Shown in pieces: positions 41,969 to 42,131 of a stretch of DNA of 42,131 nucleotides; within the stretch, counting starts at the first letter, position 1, and each line of letters opens with the position of its first letter. The position numbers and the translations under genes are program-made. The stretch is from NCBI GenBank assembly GCA_017550425.1, contig JAFZPG010000057.1, positions 1 to 42,131 of the forward strand, written 5' to 3'. Source of the stretch: Lachnospiraceae bacterium (GTDB lineage: Bacteria; Bacillota; Clostridia; Lachnospirales; Lachnospiraceae). The notes below the pieces were generated by a model. It saw only the letters and a list, made by a program, of their open reading frames with translations, was not told where the DNA came from and made no database searches.

Positions 41969-42038
41969 GTCCCCATTTCCGAGGGGTGGCCGTCGCACGC
42001 AATCACCGGCGGGAAGTTCACTGCGCTGTGATAATCCG

Positions 42039-42065
42039 GCTGCAGATTTATCCTAAATCCGCAGC
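42039..42065. repeat. Inverted repeat near the right edge
   Basis: GCTGCAGATTTA (42039-42050) faces TAAATCCGCAGC (42054-42065), 12-bp arms with one mismatch around TCC. No gene could be supported from 41970 to the end of the window. No T-tail follows on either strand. Confidence 0.45.
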
Positions 42066-42131
42066 CATCGCTCGGTTCAACGCCGGATTTCAGGGGGCCC
42101 TGCTCGACTTCGGCCGTTTTCCGATGAAAAC

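Noticed and set aside
41970..42131. A gene at the right edge
   Set aside because: A plus-strand frame is open from about 42028 to the edge, but the stretch is too short and has no ribosome site or recognisable motif.

Overview
The window looks like a chromosomal segment of a Gram-positive anaerobe of the Clostridia, most likely Lachnospiraceae-like. The reasons are: moderate GC content with strong AGGAGG-type ribosome sites and TTGACA/TATAAT promoters; an oxygen-sensitive [FeFe] hydrogenase of the group B type; clostridial lipoproteins and anti-sigma factors (DUF4358 and DUF4367-like); a DUF1292 protein; a SleB-type cell wall hydrolase; and MBOAT/DHHW surface-polymer acylation genes. No phage, plasmid or insertion-sequence gene was seen. 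Most genes are on the minus strand; 17.0-21.8 kb and the last 1.8 kb are on the plus strand.

Layout. 0-2 kb: an operon of a U32-like protein, a GNAT acetyltransferase and a metallo-beta-lactamase-fold hydrolase that runs off the left edge. 2-5.5 kb: an MFS exporter, a Cof-type HAD phosphatase and the ribosome-assembly GTPase rsgA, which has a leader holding a tiny ORF and a terminator. 5.5-8.6 kb: GH36 alpha-galactosidase with a membrane acyltransferase. 8.6-15.4 kb: an MMPL exporter with its heptad-repeat extracytoplasmic partner, a TetR regulator, a group B-like [FeFe] hydrogenase and an ECF-type S component. 15.4-16.9 kb: a conserved coiled-coil protein of unknown function. 17-21.9 kb: an ECF sigma/anti-sigma pair, then a lipoprotein-MBOAT-DHHW cassette for O-acylation of a surface polymer.

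21.9-28.2 kb is a nucleic-acid repair block: tRNA-Ser(GCU), a small XRE regulator, the RNA ligase rtcB behind an unannotated 49-codon ORF and a terminator, and the palindrome/hairpin nuclease sbcCD. 28.3-31 kb: a methyltransferase, a PD-(D/E)XK-like putative nuclease, and upstream of it an array of nine 38-bp palindromes spaced 85 bp centre to centre, flanked by decayed copies on the nuclease side. 31-40 kb is housekeeping: lysS, greA, dusB, two small unknown genes, argF, a SleB-type lipoprotein hydrolase, a SpoU rRNA/tRNA methyltransferase and lgt. 40.3-42.1 kb: ychF and a DUF1292 protein.

The most unusual items are the phased palindrome array next to the nuclease-like gene and about 2 kb from sbcCD, and the two leader arrangements (rtcB and rsgA) in which a strong promoter drives a short ORF and then a terminator before the main gene.
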